Shown: piece after piece, positions 8,110 through 16,112 of the stretch
How positions within the stretch are numbered: position 1 is the first letter of the stretch
How the letters are laid out: the number at the start of each line of letters is the position of its first letter
Source of the DNA: UBA969 sp041694635
GTDB lineage: Bacteria; Planctomycetota; Planctomycetia; Gemmatales; Gemmataceae
Reading direction: 5' to 3'
DNA length: 25,182 bases
Assembly: GCA_041694635.1 (NCBI GenBank)
Contig: JBDNHI010000037.1
Coordinates: 1 to 25,182 of the forward strand
Made by a program: the position numbers and the translations under genes
Notes under the pieces: generated by a model
What the model was told of the DNA's origin: nothing
The model's input: only the letters and a program-made list of their open reading frames with translations
Database searches by the model: none

Positions 8110-9324
8110 ATGATTTCTCTGGAGATTACTCTGGTGTTTGGAATTCTTCAAAGAATGGTTTTCTGGGAACTTTTCAAGGTTTTCTTTTTAGCCTTGGTTG
8201 GCATCACAGGGATTCTCTTAATGGCCGGCATCGTTGCAGAAGCAACCCAACAGGGGTTGGGCCCTTCTCAAATTCTTGCGGCTATTCCCTTATTAATTCC
8301 AAGTACTTTGCCTTACACCATCCCAGCTACCACGCTATTTGCAACCTGTGTAGTGTATGGCAGGTTATCGCACGATAATGAAGTTTTAGCCATTCGTGCA
8401 GCTGGTATCAATCTTTGGCAAATCGTTATTCCAGGTTTATTTCTTGGGTGTGTTATGAGTCTCGTAACGATGACTCTTTATTACCAAATTATACCCTTCA
8501 CACACCATCTTTTGCGCGCAATGGTTTTTAATGATGCAGAAGAATTGCTTTACTCGATGCTTAAAAAAAATGGCATGATCAACCATTCTAACATTCCTTA
8601 CTCGATGTTTGTCAAAGGCGTTCAAGGAAAAAAACTGATTAACCCAACTTTTAAAAGACGCGACGCAAAGGGAAATATCGATGTCGTTGCCCAAGCCAGA
8701 GAAGCTAACCTTACGGTTGACCGCGAACGAAAATTACTGCTCGTTCATATGCGACACGGTATCGCAACATTCGAAGATGGCAGCAAAGGTTATTTCGAAG
8801 ACCGTATTTGGGAAGTGCCACTTCCTAATATGATGGGCGGAGAAGCAAACCGCAGAGCAAGAGATATGACTTGGCAAGAAATTATGGATAAACGAACCGA
8901 GTATCAAGAAGAAATTTTGGCGGTCACTAACGAAATTGAAACGGCATCCGCAACATTAGGCACACCAAACACTCTTCCAGACCTTGCAAAGCATATTGAT
9001 AACCTTAAAGGCAAACTCAAGCATTCCAACCAACAACAATTATTTCTAAATGTGGAACTTTTAATGCGACCTGCGTTAAGCCTTGGCTGTTTTTGTTTCA
9101 TTCTTGTTGGTTGCCCAGTTGGAATTTGGCTTAGCAAAAGCGACTTCCTAAGCTCATTTATAACCTGCTTTATTCCAATTATTTTGGTTTATTACCCACT
9201 TATGCTTTGTGGTACAGGTATGGCAAAAGAGGGAAGAATTGACCCCGTACCTCTGGTTTGGGCAGCCGATGTACTTATTCTAAGCGTTGGAATTTTCTTA
9301 TGCTGGAGAACGGTTAGGTCTTAA
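8110..9324 (+). CDS. LptF/LptG-family (YjgP/YjgQ) permease
   Basis: This 404-residue inner-membrane protein belongs to the LptF/LptG family, which together with LptB moves lipopolysaccharide from the inner membrane to the periplasmic bridge. The layout is typical. N-terminal helices start around residues 22-45 (VFFLALVGITGILLMAGI), with more near 57-75 and 105-125. A large hydrophilic beta-jellyroll-like domain spans about 140-310 and includes a predicted coil near 270-300. Three C-terminal helices lie at about 318-400. The ATG at 8110 has only a weak ribosome-binding site, and an in-frame ATG at 8155 would cut into the first amphipathic segment, so 8110 is kept. LptF and LptG cannot be separated by eye. 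Its stop is four bases from the convergent gene at 9329. Confidence 0.85.
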   Translation: MISLEITLVFGILQRMVFWELFKVFFLALVGITGILLMAGIVAEATQQGLGPSQILAAIPLLIPSTLPYTIPATTLFATCVVYGRLSHDNEVLAIRAAGINLWQIVIPGLFLGCVMSLVTMTLYYQIIPFTHHLLRAMVFNDAEELLYSMLKKNGMINHSNIPYSMFVKGVQGKKLINPTFKRRDAKGNIDVVAQAREANLTVDRERKLLLVHMRHGIATFEDGSKGYFEDRIWEVPLPNMMGGEANRRARDMTWQEIMDKRTEYQEEILAVTNEIETASATLGTPNTLPDLAKHIDNLKGKLKHSNQQQLFLNVELLMRPALSLGCFCFILVGCPVGIWLSKSDFLSSFITCFIPIILVYYPLMLCGTGMAKEGRIDPVPLVWAADVLILSVGIFLCWRTVRS

Positions 9325-9328
9325 TTAT

Positions 9329-10456
9329 TTAGCTATTTCTCTTGCGTATAGTGGCTCTGATAATCCGAGAACTTCCTTCGGGTCTATCTTGCTCATCTTC
9401 AATTTCCCCTACAATTTCTTCAAGTATATCTTCGAATGTAATTAAACCATGAATATGCCCCTCTTCGTCTCTTATCACCCCCATATGCCTATGGCTAGAC
9501 TTAAAAATTTTTAATGCCGTAGCAATAGTCATATTTGGCTTCATAAAAATCACGGGGTAAAGTGCATCTTCCAGTACCACTACCCCCTTGGCAGTTATCA
9601 GGTAAAACAAATCTTTAGTGTTCACAATTCCAACAATGTTATCAACATCTTTATCATAAACAGGCATTCGAGTATGCCCACCAACCCTAACCAAATCCAT
9701 AACTTCATCAAAAGGCATATTTAATTCGATCATAGCCATTTTTGACTTTGGAATCATACATTGAAAAACCGTCTTAGAGGAAAGTTGAAAAACATTTTGT
9801 AGAAAGGTTGCTTGTTCAGCCTCAATGATCCCAGCCTCTTCAGTATCTTCAATTAAAAGCTTAAGCTCTTCTACCGAATGCACGACCGATGGTATTTCTA
9901 ATGCCGAAAAACCAAGAAGTCTAATCACCAGCAAAGCTGTGCCGTTCATTAATTTAATGATTGGCAAAGTAATTAAATTAAAAAAGATTATGGTAGAAGC
10001 AACAGCAAGAGAAGCTTTTTCCGGGGAACGCAAGGCCAAAGTTTTAGGTATTAATTCACCGAAAACAACATGAATAAAGGTAACCCCCAGAAATGCAATA
10101 ATGGTAGCAATTCCGTGAATTGTAACATCTTTTAAAGAAGGAATAACCCATTGAAACATCGGTTGTAGGATTCTTGCTGCTGCTGGTTCTCCAACAAAAC
10201 CTAAACCAATACTAGCAACCGTAATACCCAACTGGGTAGCAGCAATGGTCTGGTCGATATTAATGATTATTTTTTGAACTTTAGAAGCACCAAGAACCCC
10301 AGCATTTACCATTTCTTCGATTCTTGTCTTACGAATAGCAATTAGGGCAAATTCCGCTGCAACAAAGAACCCATTTATAAAAACAAGTACGGGAACCGCC
10401 ATAACCGCTAACATTAATGCAACAAAATCAAAATCAGGGGCAACAACGGGTTCCAT
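9329..10456 (-). CDS. CNNM/CBS-domain membrane protein (CorC/HlyC hemolysin-like family)
   Basis: This 375-residue inner-membrane protein has an N-terminal DUF21/CNNM transmembrane domain (about 1-195; signature FINGFFVAAEFALIAIRKTR near 26-45, and FGELIPKTLAL) and a cytosolic CBS pair (about 215-345). The CBS pair includes MIPKSKM and TRMPVYDKDVDNIVGIV, followed by LITFEDILEEIVGEI. Relatives export or sense Mg2+/Co2+. Most members run to about 420-450 residues with a terminal CorC_HlyC domain. This one stops soon after the second CBS domain with a basic tail, so that domain is absent; the reading frame looks intact, so the short form may be natural. Hemolysin is a historical name and should not be read as a toxin. 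It is an isolated gene convergent with the LptF/G-like permease. Confidence 0.87.
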   Translation of the reverse strand: MEPVVAPDFDFVALMLAVMAVPVLVFINGFFVAAEFALIAIRKTRIEEMVNAGVLGASKVQKIIINIDQTIAATQLGITVASIGLGFVGEPAAARILQPMFQWVIPSLKDVTIHGIATIIAFLGVTFIHVVFGELIPKTLALRSPEKASLAVASTIIFFNLITLPIIKLMNGTALLVIRLLGFSALEIPSVVHSVEELKLLIEDTEEAGIIEAEQATFLQNVFQLSSKTVFQCMIPKSKMAMIELNMPFDEVMDLVRVGGHTRMPVYDKDVDNIVGIVNTKDLFYLITAKGVVVLEDALYPVIFMKPNMTIATALKIFKSSHRHMGVIRDEEGHIHGLITFEDILEEIVGEIEDEQDRPEGSSRIIRATIRKRNS

Positions 10457-10586
10457 TTAATTCCCTATATAAATCAATCGAATTTAAATTATTATAGGAG
10501 GTTATGAATACAAAACCTTGCTTTCCTTGGAGTCTTTTTTACAATACTAGCTTAAGGATTATTAGTAAATTTTAATGAGGAATCTT

Positions 10587-10661
10587 ATGGCCGGCAAAGG
10601 AAGAAGAAAAGTTGGCAGGAAGAAACGAAGAATGCGCGCTAAAATCAGACATAGAAAGTAA
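10587..10661 (+). CDS. 24-residue highly basic ribosomal-type small protein
   Basis: This very short gene starts at the ATG at 10587 after a good GAGG ribosome-binding site, ends at TAA 10659-10661, and is followed by a strong terminator. The product has 24 residues, of which more than half are Arg or Lys. It starts MAGKGRRKVG and ends RMRAKIRHRK, with no acidic residues. Size and composition match tiny accessory ribosomal proteins such as bL37 (24 residues in mycobacteria), bTHX and the bS22/COX24-like family, whose RM-x-KKKHRK segment resembles the C-terminal half here. I cannot decide between them. Its own ribosome-binding site and terminator make a genuine monocistronic gene likely. It would probably bind rRNA in the ribosome. 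Confidence 0.7.
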   Translation: MAGKGRRKVGRKKRRMRAKIRHRK

Positions 10662-10693
10662 GATTTAGCAGTTTTTTTTATCTTAAAACCTAT

Positions 10694-10718
10694 AAAGCTC
10701 GGTTATCAACCGAGCTTT
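10694..10718. terminator. Bidirectional intrinsic terminator
   Basis: AAAGCTCGGTT (10694-10704) and AACCGAGCTTT (10708-10718) form a perfect 11-bp stem with a three-base loop and run into TTTT on the plus strand. It lies 33 bases after the small basic protein gene and 19 bases beyond the hemF stop on the other strand, with T-rich sequence on both sides. It can serve both convergent genes. Confidence 0.85.
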
Positions 10719-10736
10719 TATTACTATTTGACTAGG

Positions 10737-11627
10737 CTATTTCTCTCTTGCCCAATCTCTGGGCTTCAAATAAACCTCATATAATTCAGCTTCTTTTGTA
10801 CCCTCAACAGGCTTGTAATCGTACAACCATCTTACTTTCATTGGCAAAGACATCAAAATTGATTCAATTCGTCCACCCGTTTTCAGGCCAAATATTGTAC
10901 CCCGGTCGTAAAGCAAATTAAATTCCACATACCTACCCCGCCTATATTCCTGAAAATCCTTATGCTCAGCGGAAAAAGGTGTTGCTTTCCTTTTCTGAAT
11001 AGCGGGCAAATATGCCGCTAGAAATGAGTTGCCACACTCCTGCACAAAACTCCAAACTTTATCCAAATCATTATCTAAATAATCAAAAAAGATTCCACCT
11101 ACTCCGCGCGGTTCATTTCTATGAGGCAAATGAAAATAATCATCACACCACTTTTTCAATTTATCATAGTCCGCAATTTCGGAATGTTTATCGCAGGCTT
11201 GTTTCCAAGTTTTATGAAACCCAATCACATCTTCACGAAAAGGATAATAAGGGGTCAGGTCGGCTCCTCCACCAAACCAAGCTCTTTTACCACGCGTTAG
11301 ATACCGAAAATTTGCGTGAACCGTGGGCACGAATGGATTTTTAGGATGAATCACTAAAGAAATACCACAAGCGGTAAAGTTCCGACCATCCCCGGGGATT
11401 TGCTTTGCAAATTCTTCTGAAAATTCACCCGTTACATCCGAAAAGTTTACTCCCGCTTTTTCTAAAACCTGACTATCTAACAGCACACGCGTACGGCCAC
11501 CACCACCCTCTGGCCTCGCCCATTGATCTTCAAGAAAAGTACCCCCATCTTCTTTTTCCAAAGCCGCAACGATAGTATCTTGAAGAGAAAGGAAATAGTT
11601 ACAAACATCATCCCTAGTAAAAGACAT
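10737..11627 (-). CDS. hemF: Oxygen-dependent coproporphyrinogen III oxidase
   Basis: HemF oxidatively decarboxylates two propionates of coproporphyrinogen III to give protoporphyrinogen IX in haem synthesis, using O2. At 296 residues it has the normal length. Recognisable blocks are WARPEGGGGRTRVL (36-49), histidines H94 and H104 in the conserved core, FGGGADLTPYYPF (118-130), the RGVGGIFFDYLD block, and YVEFNLLYDRGTIFGLKTGGR near the C-terminus. The start at 11627 has a GAGG ribosome-binding site six bases upstream. It is a single gene in this window, with its 3' end at the shared terminator. An O2-dependent enzyme implies the organism meets oxygen, at least at low level. Confidence 0.96.
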   Translation of the reverse strand: MSFTRDDVCNYFLSLQDTIVAALEKEDGGTFLEDQWARPEGGGGRTRVLLDSQVLEKAGVNFSDVTGEFSEEFAKQIPGDGRNFTACGISLVIHPKNPFVPTVHANFRYLTRGKRAWFGGGADLTPYYPFREDVIGFHKTWKQACDKHSEIADYDKLKKWCDDYFHLPHRNEPRGVGGIFFDYLDNDLDKVWSFVQECGNSFLAAYLPAIQKRKATPFSAEHKDFQEYRRGRYVEFNLLYDRGTIFGLKTGGRIESILMSLPMKVRWLYDYKPVEGTKEAELYEVYLKPRDWAREK

Positions 11628-11733
11628 ATTAAGCCTCTAAACCTTCAAAAAAACAAAGTCAAAACAAAATGACAATAACACCGAATATAAAAATACTGTG
11701 TTTATGTAACAGTTAATCTAAATTTATTATAAC

Positions 11734-12285
11734 TTATTTTTGGTTGCCGAATTGAACATTAACTTCTTCCCCGATAAGAAAAAAAACTTCGCGTATTTCT
11801 TCTTTTGGAATATCCATTTCTTTCCAAGAAGCTTTAAAAGTATAAGAATAAACTCTGCCTGGCTTTAAGGTTGGGCTGTGGACCACTCTTTTATTTCCGG
11901 TACGATCTGATTTTTTTCCATCAATCCAAAAATCAGCTTGTTCGGGAAGTACAACGATAAAAGTGGCCCCGTCAGATTTTATGGGGACCTTAGAAATCTG
12001 TATGATTTCAGTAGGGTTAGAAGTTTTAACCGTTTGTCGGGAAAAGCGCCTTTGTGATTTTGAAAAAGTCCAATCGCGATCTGGATCTTTGGGAATTTTT
12101 CCAGGGAACGGCCCAGGGTACCCTCCTAAACCTTGCCCAACCCAACCGTAGGCATAGTTGGCAGTGTAATCGCCACCGCCATAATATCCTGGTCCCGCAA
12201 TAGCTTGGGGTAAAACCAACGCCAAAGTTAATGCTAAGCTAATAAAACCAGCAAAAAGAACCAAAATTCTTTGCTTCATATTCAT
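11734..12285 (-). CDS. Secreted protein with a TIGR03000-type planctomycete domain
   Basis: This 183-residue exported protein has a signal peptide over about 1-30 (hydrophobic stretch ILVLFAGFISLALTLALVLP, cut near AIA-G). A Gly/Tyr/Pro-rich segment (31-65) and a basic stretch follow. The C-terminal domain (about 106-179) matches the planctomycete-specific TIGR03000 pattern: a VxLPExAxFWIDGxxSDxTG core, a TLKPGRxYxYTFKASW core, then a final strand. The function of the domain is unknown; it appears in many planctomycete envelope proteins. The presence of this domain is one of the clearest taxonomic signals in the window. An in-frame ATG two codons later (12279) is an equally good start. Nothing nearby shares its operon. 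Confidence 0.85.
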   Translation of the reverse strand: MNMKQRILVLFAGFISLALTLALVLPQAIAGPGYYGGGDYTANYAYGWVGQGLGGYPGPFPGKIPKDPDRDWTFSKSQRRFSRQTVKTSNPTEIIQISKVPIKSDGATFIVVLPEQADFWIDGKKSDRTGNKRVVHSPTLKPGRVYSYTFKASWKEMDIPKEEIREVFFLIGEEVNVQFGNQK

Positions 12286-12481
12286 TCTTTTCTAGAAAAC
12301 TTTGCTTCTAACACCTCATATTGCACTTAAATATATTTCATACTCAAGTTCATTGTGAAAAATTCCAACCTTTTTTCTTCCCTTTTCACATAGCGCAGTT
12401 GGGATTAAACCGAATAAACTCTAAGTGTGTCTCTTAGTGATTTAGATTTTAAAATCAGGCACCCTAAGTAAAGGTTTTTAT

Positions 12482-13363
12482 ATGTCTCAGGATCTTTCCC
12501 TTTTCAACAAACCAGTGTCTTCGTTATTTAGCGCCGACCTTAAAAAAAAACCTGCTTCCTTCCAAATTTCAAGCCAGCAACTTGACTTCTTCAAAACGCA
12601 TGGATTCCTCCCAGGCATTAAAGTTCTTGACGACCTTCAAGTGGACAAACTTCGTGAGGAACTTTCCGATTTAACTACACCTAATTCCCCAGGAAATGAA
12701 CTCTTTCACGAATACCATTCCAACGAATCTACCGATCCTAATAAAATCCTTTTTCACGCTTTAGGTGCTTGGCGGATTAAACCTTCTTTTCACGATATAC
12801 TCTGGGCACCCGGCTTTCTCATTCCCGCTTCACAAATTCTTGGAGGTGCTGTCCGCTTCTGGCACGATCAACTTTTTTGCAAACCTGCAAAACATGGCGG
12901 CGTTGTTGCTTGGCACCAAGATTATTCCTACTGGACTCGAACTCATCCTATGCAGCATCTCACTTGCTGGATTGCACTTGATGATGCAACTGAAGAAAAT
13001 GGCTGCCTTCATTACATTCCTCAAAGCCACCAGTGGGATCTTCTTCCCATTACAGGACTGGCAGGCGATATGGATTCCGTCAAATCGGTTTTAAATCCCG
13101 ACCAGTTTAAAAAATTTATACCTTTTCCGGTTCCATTAAAAAAAGGTGAAGCCACTTTTCATCACCCCCTCACCATTCACGGTTCCTTCGAAAATCGCTC
13201 GCCCAACCCTCGAAGAGCCGCGGTCATTAATGTATTCCTTGATGGCACCTATTCGGTTAGTAACGATCCATTACTTAAAGGAATAGGGGTTGTACCTATA
13301 AACTGTAAATTAGAAGGTCAATTTTTCCCATTACTTCACGATGGGAAATCCATTCAAGCTTAG
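12482..13363 (+). CDS. Phytanoyl-CoA dioxygenase (PhyH) family Fe(II)/2-oxoglutarate oxygenase
   Basis: This 293-residue protein has the double-stranded beta-helix fold of PhyH-type hydroxylases. The iron triad is visible as H145-Q-D147 (in VVAWHQDYSYW) with H233 (in HHPLTIHGS) as the distal ligand. An arginine in PNPRRAAVIN (R244/R245) probably binds 2-oxoglutarate. The ENGCLHYIPQSH segment is characteristic of the family. An AAGG ribosome-binding site precedes the ATG at nine bases. Family members hydroxylate lipids, polyketides, halogenated compounds and other small molecules, so the substrate is not predictable. It is the first gene of a same-strand block leading to the type III PKS, so tailoring of that product is possible but only an inference. 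The next gene starts nine bases after its stop. Confidence 0.88.
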   Translation: MSQDLSLFNKPVSSLFSADLKKKPASFQISSQQLDFFKTHGFLPGIKVLDDLQVDKLREELSDLTTPNSPGNELFHEYHSNESTDPNKILFHALGAWRIKPSFHDILWAPGFLIPASQILGGAVRFWHDQLFCKPAKHGGVVAWHQDYSYWTRTHPMQHLTCWIALDDATEENGCLHYIPQSHQWDLLPITGLAGDMDSVKSVLNPDQFKKFIPFPVPLKKGEATFHHPLTIHGSFENRSPNPRRAAVINVFLDGTYSVSNDPLLKGIGVVPINCKLEGQFFPLLHDGKSIQA

Positions 13364-13372
13364 AATGAAACT

Positions 13373-14134
13373 ATGCCTCTATCTGACACGCAAAAAAAAT
13401 GGCTTCTTCGATCTCTCAGAATTTTCATCCTTGCGATTTTGATTCTTACTGCCCTTTTTATTTTTACTCGAAGTGACTTTCGTGAGTTTACCATCCTTGG
13501 CGCACAACGGATCAAAGACCTTGGCTGGAAAGGAATGTTCCTTTATGGAAGCCTTTATTTCCTCCTTGGCATTTTTTCGCTCCCTGCTTCTTTAATCACT
13601 ATCTCAGCGGGATTCCTGTTTGGTTTTCTTCCGGGAATCATTATTGCAAATCTAGGCAGCACCCTTGGTGCTGCTGGTATGTTTCTTTTTGGTAGATTTT
13701 TATTCCGCGATTATGTCGAAAAACAAGTCGCAAAGTCTGGGTTTCTTAAAAACTTTGATCGACTGGTGGAAAAGCGGGGCTTCAAAATTGTTATTCTTGC
13801 AAGACTTGCAATTTTTATGCCTTATGGTTTGCTCAATTATGCTTTCAGTGCTACCAAAATTCGACTTGGTACTTTTGTTCTTAGCTCTATGTTAGGGATG
13901 TTACCTGGCTCTATTCTTTATGTCTTAATAGGCAACTCCATCGAAAATTTTTCTGACCTTTTAGCTATCAGTTTTAAACCATCGGACTATGCCCATTCGG
14001 GGGATCAAACTTTTAGGCTTTGGTATTTCGCTATTATGGGGGTCGGAGTTTTGGCTTTATTTATTCTTATTTATTACATAGGAAAAATTTCAACCTTGGC
14101 ACTTCGAGAAATTAGCAAAGAAGAAAACTCCTAA
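13373..14134 (+). CDS. TVP38/TMEM64 (DedA-like, SNARE-associated) membrane protein
   Basis: This 253-residue integral membrane protein has the VTT/SNARE-associated domain (about 50-190). An N-terminal helix (17-35) is followed by FLYGSLYFLLGIFSLPASLITISAGFLFG-type hydrophobic blocks, a glycine-rich re-entrant segment (IIIANLGSTLGAAGMFLFGR), a basic loop, the LARLAIFMPYGLLNYAFSATKI motif, and a C-terminal helix at about 220-240. Relatives such as DedA act in membrane lipid homeostasis and some flip polyprenyl-phosphate or phospholipid. The nine-base gap behind the PhyH gene suggests cotranscription. A lipid-transport role fits a lipid-modifying block, but the substrate is not known. Confidence 0.85.
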   Translation: MPLSDTQKKWLLRSLRIFILAILILTALFIFTRSDFREFTILGAQRIKDLGWKGMFLYGSLYFLLGIFSLPASLITISAGFLFGFLPGIIIANLGSTLGAAGMFLFGRFLFRDYVEKQVAKSGFLKNFDRLVEKRGFKIVILARLAIFMPYGLLNYAFSATKIRLGTFVLSSMLGMLPGSILYVLIGNSIENFSDLLAISFKPSDYAHSGDQTFRLWYFAIMGVGVLALFILIYYIGKISTLALREISKEENS

Positions 14135-14226
14135 TTTGTTCCTTCCTTAACTTACTATTGAAAAGCTCTACTCTTTTGTTCATATAATTATTTTAGAGTT
14201 AAAATTTTACCGAAATATTTATTCTT

Positions 14227-14934
14227 ATGCCAAATCTCTCGAAAAGAAATCGTTTACCTGAGTGGATGGACCAACCCGATATAGATCCTGCTTTACACCA
14301 CCATGCCCTCAAAGGTTTAGCAAGATTAAATTATTTTAGTAACGGTGCAGGTGTTCTATGGAAACCCATTTTTAATCTCGCAAACAAAAGAAATTTAACC
14401 AATTTATCGATGCTTGATGTTGCTACAGGAAGTGGAGATATTCCAATCGCACTTTCTGAAAAAGCATTTCGTTCAAATATAAACATTGATTTTAGTGTGG
14501 TTGATAAATCCCCCTTTGCCATTAAACTTGTCCAAAGTAAATGTAAAACCTCTAATATAAAAATGGAATGCCTTGAGATGGATGTTCTTGATGGCCCCGC
14601 ATTCCCTGAACACGATATCATTATTTGTTCACTTTTTTTACATCACCTCGATAACGGCGAAGCTATAAAGTTAATGCAAAGGATGGCCCAATCCGCAAGG
14701 ATTGCGATCTTTATAAACGACCTCGAAAGAAGCTGGCTAAACTGGAATATGGTCTGGGTTTCTTCCCATTTGCTTACTCGTTCGCCTGTTGTTCATATGG
14801 ATGGCCCAAGGTCGGTTGCGGGTGCATTTACAGCGAAAGAAGCTTTAAAACTTGCATCAGATGCTGGGCTTAAAGAAGCAGAAGTACAATCGTGTTTCCC
14901 TTGCAGATTCCTTCTTTCTTGGGTCAAATTATGA
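14227..14934 (+). CDS. Class I SAM-dependent methyltransferase of the type III PKS cluster
   Basis: This 235-residue Rossmann methyltransferase has the glycine-rich SAM motif DVATGSGD at 64-71. The acidic motif II follows (SVVDKSPFAIKLVQ), then the IICSLFLHHLDNGEA post-motif region typical of UbiE/Coq5-like enzymes. Its stop overlaps the next start as ATGA (14931-14934), showing tight translational coupling to the FAD enzyme and then to the PKS. O- or C-methylation of a polyketide ring or tail is the natural inference. A methyltransferase beside a geranylgeranyl-reductase-like enzyme and a type III PKS is a recurring planctomycete arrangement. No Shine-Dalgarno motif is seen at its own ATG, and a 92-base gap separates it from the TVP38-like gene, so a promoter may lie there. 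Confidence 0.87.
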   Translation: MPNLSKRNRLPEWMDQPDIDPALHHHALKGLARLNYFSNGAGVLWKPIFNLANKRNLTNLSMLDVATGSGDIPIALSEKAFRSNINIDFSVVDKSPFAIKLVQSKCKTSNIKMECLEMDVLDGPAFPEHDIIICSLFLHHLDNGEAIKLMQRMAQSARIAIFINDLERSWLNWNMVWVSSHLLTRSPVVHMDGPRSVAGAFTAKEALKLASDAGLKEAEVQSCFPCRFLLSWVKL

Positions 14935-16103
14935 TTAAATCTAACCTCACCCTTCAAGAATCTGCCAATCAGATTTGGGATGTTATAGTCGTAGGAGCCG
15001 GCCCCGCTGGAGGGCTTGCTTCGATTTTACTTTCTCGAAAAAATCTCAAGGTTCTTTTGGTTGACCGACAAACATTTCCCCGTGCCAAGGTTTGTGGTTG
15101 CTGTTTAAATGGAAATGCCATTGCTACTTTAAAAGATTTAAATTTATTACATATTTTAACCAATAATAATGCTATTCCTCTGGAACAAATCTGTTTAGGA
15201 AGTGGCAAAATCAACCATTCTTTTTCCCTGCTTAAACAATTGGTTATTTCTAGAGAATGCCTAGATGCAAGCCTCATTGAAGAAAGCCAAAATATGGGGG
15301 CAAGTTTTTTAGATAACACTAATGCCGAACTAGGCGAACTTCACGAAAATTTCCGAGAGGTAATTTTAAAAAAAGATAATATTTCCATCGTTGCGAAAAC
15401 AAAAATTGTTGTCGCTGCTGATGGCTTGGGTAGCAGACTGGTTGTCCGTAAGAATATTTCTAGCCACCTTACTTCCAGTAATACAAGAATAGGTGCTGGA
15501 ACTACCATCGATTCACCACCCGAATTTTACACCACAGGCAAATTATTTATGGGATGCAGTAAAGGTGGCTATTTGGGAATCGTTAAGCTAGAAGATGGAC
15601 GACTTGATCTTGCAGCAGCTTTTGACCCAGCCTCTATTAAAAAGCATGGATCTGTTAGTAAATTCGCTAAATTTCTACTTTTAGAAATGGGTTGGCCCGT
15701 TCCTATAAATCTTGAATTTGCACCTTGGCGTGGGACACCCTCTCTTACGGGCAATACACAAAAAATTGCAACAGACCGACTTTTTGTTATTGGCGATTCC
15801 GCTGGATATATCGAACCGTTTACGGGCGAAGGAATGGCTTGGGCTTTTTCTGGAGCTAAATTTGTTGCCCCTCTTGTTGCCAAGGCAGTAGAATCCTGGC
15901 AACCCGAACTTATTAACGCATGGCAAAATAATCACGCTGAACATATTAAAAATCGACAGTTTATCTGTAAAGCTGCTGCAATTCTCTTACGCTGGCCCTT
16001 ACTCGTTAAATTAGTAATCATCATCCTAAAAATTTTCCCTTCTCTTTCCTTACCTTTCATTAGAATGCTTGATAAGCCAAGCAAGGCCACACTAAGTAGC
16101 TAA
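14931..16103 (+). CDS. FAD-dependent oxidoreductase (geranylgeranyl-reductase-like)
   Basis: This 390-residue flavoprotein has an N-terminal dinucleotide fold (DVIVVGAGPAGGLA, about 17-30), the KVCGCCLN block at 53-60 where geranylgeranyl reductases carry a conserved CG motif, and the GD motif VIGDSAGYIEPFTGEGM at 286-302 that contacts FAD. Relatives reduce prenyl or polyketide double bonds or act as hydroxylases on aromatic substrates. A frame also opens at 14892, but the start at 14931 is preferred because of the four-base ATGA overlap with the methyltransferase and the position of the FAD fold. The PKS gene begins nine bases after its stop. Probable role: tailoring of the PKS product by reduction or hydroxylation. 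The C-terminus has hydrophobic stretches (around 350-375) that could attach it to the membrane. Confidence 0.88.
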   Translation: MIKSNLTLQESANQIWDVIVVGAGPAGGLASILLSRKNLKVLLVDRQTFPRAKVCGCCLNGNAIATLKDLNLLHILTNNNAIPLEQICLGSGKINHSFSLLKQLVISRECLDASLIEESQNMGASFLDNTNAELGELHENFREVILKKDNISIVAKTKIVVAADGLGSRLVVRKNISSHLTSSNTRIGAGTTIDSPPEFYTTGKLFMGCSKGGYLGIVKLEDGRLDLAAAFDPASIKKHGSVSKFAKFLLLEMGWPVPINLEFAPWRGTPSLTGNTQKIATDRLFVIGDSAGYIEPFTGEGMAWAFSGAKFVAPLVAKAVESWQPELINAWQNNHAEHIKNRQFICKAAAILLRWPLLVKLVIIILKIFPSLSLPFIRMLDKPSKATLSS

Positions 16104-16112
16104 GGATTTTTT

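Noticed and set aside
9329..10456. A true hemolysin toxin
   Set aside because: The domain order (CNNM plus CBS pair) is that of ion-transport-related membrane proteins; the hemolysin label is historical.
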